A program made the translations under genes and the position numbers. This document shows, one piece after another, positions 6,438-7,887 of a stretch of DNA of 7,887 nt (positions within the stretch are counted from its first letter, which is position 1; the number at the start of each line of letters is the position of its first letter). The stretch lies in the NCBI GenBank assembly GCA_964383905.1, contig CAYLJO010000269.1:1-7887 (forward strand), written 5' to 3'. The notes beneath the pieces are model-generated. The model worked only from the letters and a program-made list of their open reading frames with translations, was not told where the DNA came from and searched no databases. The DNA is from CAYLJO01 sp964383905 (lineage in GTDB: Bacteria > Acidobacteriota > Blastocatellia > Pyrinomonadales > Pyrinomonadaceae).

Positions 6438-7387
6438 CCTCCACAGCCCCCGCATCCTCCCCCACCACAACCTCCTCCGCCGCCATCTCCTCCGGAGGAA
6501 CTGCAGCTTGAACTGCCGCATGATCCGCCACCCGCGGCCGCCCTCCGAAATGTTTGCTGGTAGTAATCGTAAGGAGTTCCAGAAAGCGCCGCCACACCGA
6601 AGACCCCGACCAGTAATAATAGCGACGGGTCCACCGCGGCAGCGCTGTTAACAGCCGGGGCAGCGGTGGCACCGGCTGTTCGCGCTTTCAGCCGTTCGAA
6701 GGCCAACTGGAGATTCCTTAAATAAGCTCGTCCTTTACTGCTGAGACGCGGCAAATGACAGATTTTGATGAGGAGCAGCAACGAGACAATCGCCATCACG
6801 ACGAGAAAGGCTACATTATGACGGCCCTTCGCTAGAGCGACGAACAATTTGTAACCCCCGAGGGCGATGATCACCAGCGCGCCTGCCATCCAGACTTGAA
6901 TTGCAGCTGTGCGCATCTCGGCAGGCATGAGCAAATTCTCTCTGTGTAATCGCTGTTCATATGTCGCGCAGAAAGATTTGATCTGTTCCGGCAAGCCGGA
7001 TGAGCGAAAGACCTCCCCCGCCGTGTGGGGTGTTGAGAACCAATCGAACACACGCCGCTCTAACGTCGGCAACTGGTGGCGGTCTGGCGGTTCGGGCGCG
7101 CGCTCGATCGACGGCTCTTTGCCTTGCTGGTTTATTTGCAGGTAACCTCGCTGAACCAGACTGAAGATGACGGACCGGACTACCTCATTTTCCCCACCTC
7201 TTAAGTAGGCGATTTCATAAGCGTCAGGGCTGGGGGGAACTGGCGGTGTGGGTAGTGATGCCGTCCAGTCACGGCTGCGCAACACCCACCAACAGGCCAG
7301 GAATGTTACGGCGATGACAGCACCGTATAAGAGAAGAAAATAGGGTCCATACATATCGGCGATCGGGTTGTGCATCAGCAGATCCAT
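6434..7387 (-). CDS. TIGR04222-type membrane protein with Gly/Cys-rich C-terminal tail
   Basis: A 317-residue membrane protein, first gene of the operon. TM1 is at about 14-35. The TIGR04222-like soluble part follows (signature YEIAYLRGGENEVVRSVI at 57-74, then LVQRGYLQI). Further hydrophobic segments lie at about 164-181, 192-210 and 254-270. The last 28 residues are Gly/Ser/Cys low-complexity sequence with Cys at 290, 295, 307, 312 and 315. By the positive-inside rule the basic loops after TM1 and around 211-240 are cytoplasmic, which would put the tail outside. Proteins of this type are known beside DUF692 enzymes, and the tail resembles a precursor-peptide core. The start has AAGGAG (7397-7402) nine nt upstream, and the stop overlaps the DUF692 start. 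That the tail is the modified part, and what it does (metal binding or disulfide chemistry at the envelope), is inference. Confidence 0.85.
   Translation of the reverse strand: MDLLMHNPIADMYGPYFLLLYGAVIAVTFLACWWVLRSRDWTASLPTPPVPPSPDAYEIAYLRGGENEVVRSVIFSLVQRGYLQINQQGKEPSIERAPEPPDRHQLPTLERRVFDWFSTPHTAGEVFRSSGLPEQIKSFCATYEQRLHRENLLMPAEMRTAAIQVWMAGALVIIALGGYKLFVALAKGRHNVAFLVVMAIVSLLLLIKICHLPRLSSKGRAYLRNLQLAFERLKARTAGATAAPAVNSAAAVDPSLLLLVGVFGVAALSGTPYDYYQQTFRRAAAGGGSCGSSSCSSSGGDGGGGGCGGGGCGGCGG
6437..6520 (-). other. predicted core-peptide tail, five Cys in 28 residues
   Basis: These codons encode residues 290-317 of the membrane protein: SC-type spacing at first (Cys 290 and 295), then GGCGGGGCGGCGG at the very end (Cys 307, 312, 315). 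The spacer is Ser, Gly and one Asp. Regular Cys in a Gly matrix at the C-terminus, directly before a DUF692 gene, is what a modification substrate would look like. No leader-cleavage site can be identified. Confidence 0.6.
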
Positions 7388-7472
7388 GTCGAGCCACTCC
7401 TTCTGAATTCTTGAACGGAACTTGCACGCCAGAGCTTCTATTCGCCATTACTACCTCGTCATGCTCAAATCC

Positions 7473-7485
7473 GGTGTCAAACACC
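7473..7485 (-). repeat. small inverted repeat upstream of the DUF692 operon
   Basis: GGTGT (7473-7477) and ACACC (7481-7485) form a perfect repeat with a 3-nt spacer, 86 bp before the operon start. The minus strand reads TTGACA at 7480-7475, a perfect -35. However, the only -10-like sequence (TAGTAA) sits 21 bp away, which is too far, so the operon promoter is unresolved. It may be an operator. Confidence 0.3.
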
Positions 7486-7572
7486 CCCTGATGTTTATTG
7501 ACCTCCAAAGATAAATACGAATCGGGGCAGGATGAAGATGCGTTAATGATGCGGGCGGCTAAGTTCAAGGCT

Positions 7573-7628
7573 TTGTAACTTAGCTGTAACAGGAGGTTAA
7601 CACTGAGCTAGCTGGTAGCGCCTATCCT
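7573..7628 (+). promoter_or_regulatory. PHO-box-like promoter with four 11-bp repeats, rightward
   Basis: TTGTAAC (7573-7579), CTGTAAC (7584-7590) and GGTTAAC (7595-7601) recur exactly every 11 bp. A weaker AGCTAGC (7606-7612) keeps the phase. Exactly 10 nt after it lies the -10 hexamer TATCCT (7623-7628), the same hexamer as at the phosphoesterase promoter. This is the clearest repeat array in the window. It points right, with a predicted start near 7635, to a gene beyond the edge. Confidence 0.65.
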
Positions 7629-7657
7629 TGGCACGTCAGGCCACCGGTAATTATAGC
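7628..7657 (+). promoter_or_regulatory. possible second rightward promoter
   Basis: TTGGCA (7628-7633, five of six matches to TTGACA) is followed after 18 bp by TATAGC (7652-7657). It starts where the -10 of the 11-bp-repeat promoter ends and could give basal transcription of the same downstream gene. Confidence 0.35.
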
Positions 7658-7887
7658 ATTCTATTATCGTGTCAATCACGAAAATTCGATCAGTCCGTTT
7701 TTCATAATTTCATGGCATTTCCCTCTATCGCCCTGATTGGCGAGGGGTTCGCAGACTATGGATTTATTACCTGGAGGGGATTTTCAGGTAGGGCCGCGGT
7801 TTAAAATTTGGTTTGGGCACAAAATCGCACATATTGTTTAATAACTGAGCTAGCCGGAAGGAGCTAATCAGGTAATCGGTATAGAGA
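7658..7887 (+). other. long structured 5' leader of a gene beyond the window
   Basis: No convincing gene starts here. The predicted transcript can form TCGTG/CACGA (7667-7681) and CCCT-CGCC/GGCG-AGGG (7721-7746, with a 4-nt bulge). TACCTG (7768-7773) can pair either with CAGGTA (7785-7790) or, extended to eight bases (ATTACCTG from 7766), with CAGGTAAT (7869-7876). GGAAGGAG (7856-7863) resembles a ribosome site but no start codon follows before the edge. The 11-mer ACTGAGCTAGC occurs at 7602-7612 and again at 7844-7854. The rest shows nothing recognisable. Confidence 0.35.

Noticed and set aside
6438..6521. An upstream ATG extending the DUF692 protein by 28 residues
   Set aside because: The extra residues are an Arg/Trp string read from the shifted Gly/Cys-tail codons; family length and the ATGA overlap favour the start at 6437.
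7269..7568. A 99-codon minus-strand frame starting at TTG
   Set aside because: It overlaps the start of the membrane protein gene in another frame, with no ribosome site and a composition unlike its neighbours.
7712..7804. A 31-codon plus-strand frame (MAFPSIALIGEGF...)
   Set aside because: No Shine-Dalgarno site, too short to judge, and it lies within a structured leader.

Overview
The window is chromosomal DNA of moderately high GC from a bacterium that uses good Shine-Dalgarno sites and sigma70-like promoters. Gene content (a secreted phosphoesterase, an RCK-gated K+ channel, a DUF692/MNIO peptide-modification operon, small helical orphan proteins) fits an environmental Gram-negative such as an acidobacterium. 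That placement is a weak inference, as no marker gene is present.

Layout, left to right. (1) 1-192, +: the 3' end of an unknown small gene. (2) 193-535: a promoter built from 11-bp direct repeats, a short candidate ncRNA with its own terminator, and the leftward terminator of the next gene. (3) 536-2065, -: a secreted phosphoesterase of the phospholipase C / AcpA acid phosphatase family. (4) 2066-2802: a divergent regulatory region with one PHO-box-like promoter pointing left and one pointing right. (5) 2803-3024, +: a 73-residue protein of unknown function, followed by a terminator. (6) 3229-4842, -: a K+ channel with RCK domains on both sides of a two-helix pore. (7) 4999-7387, -: a tightly overlapping three-gene operon. 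It encodes a TIGR04222-type membrane protein ending in a Gly/Cys tail, a DUF692 (MNIO) iron oxidase and a partner protein. (8) 7388-7887: a regulatory region with a rightward promoter and a long structured leader for a gene beyond the window.

Two systems stand out. First, four promoters (209-264 +, 2232-2178 -, 2705-2738 +, 7573-7628 +) share one geometry. Each has TAAC/TAAG-type cores repeated exactly every 11 bp, then exactly 10 nt, then a -10 hexamer of TATNNT form. This is the layout of PhoB-type PHO boxes with a different core. One of the four drives the phosphoesterase, so the others are candidate members of the same phosphate-starvation regulon: a small RNA, a 73-aa protein and a gene off the right edge. 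Second, the leftward operon looks like a RiPP-type modification system. The substrate would be the Cys-rich tail of a membrane protein, with five Cys in the last 28 residues, and the DUF692 enzyme would be translationally coupled to it through an ATGA overlap.
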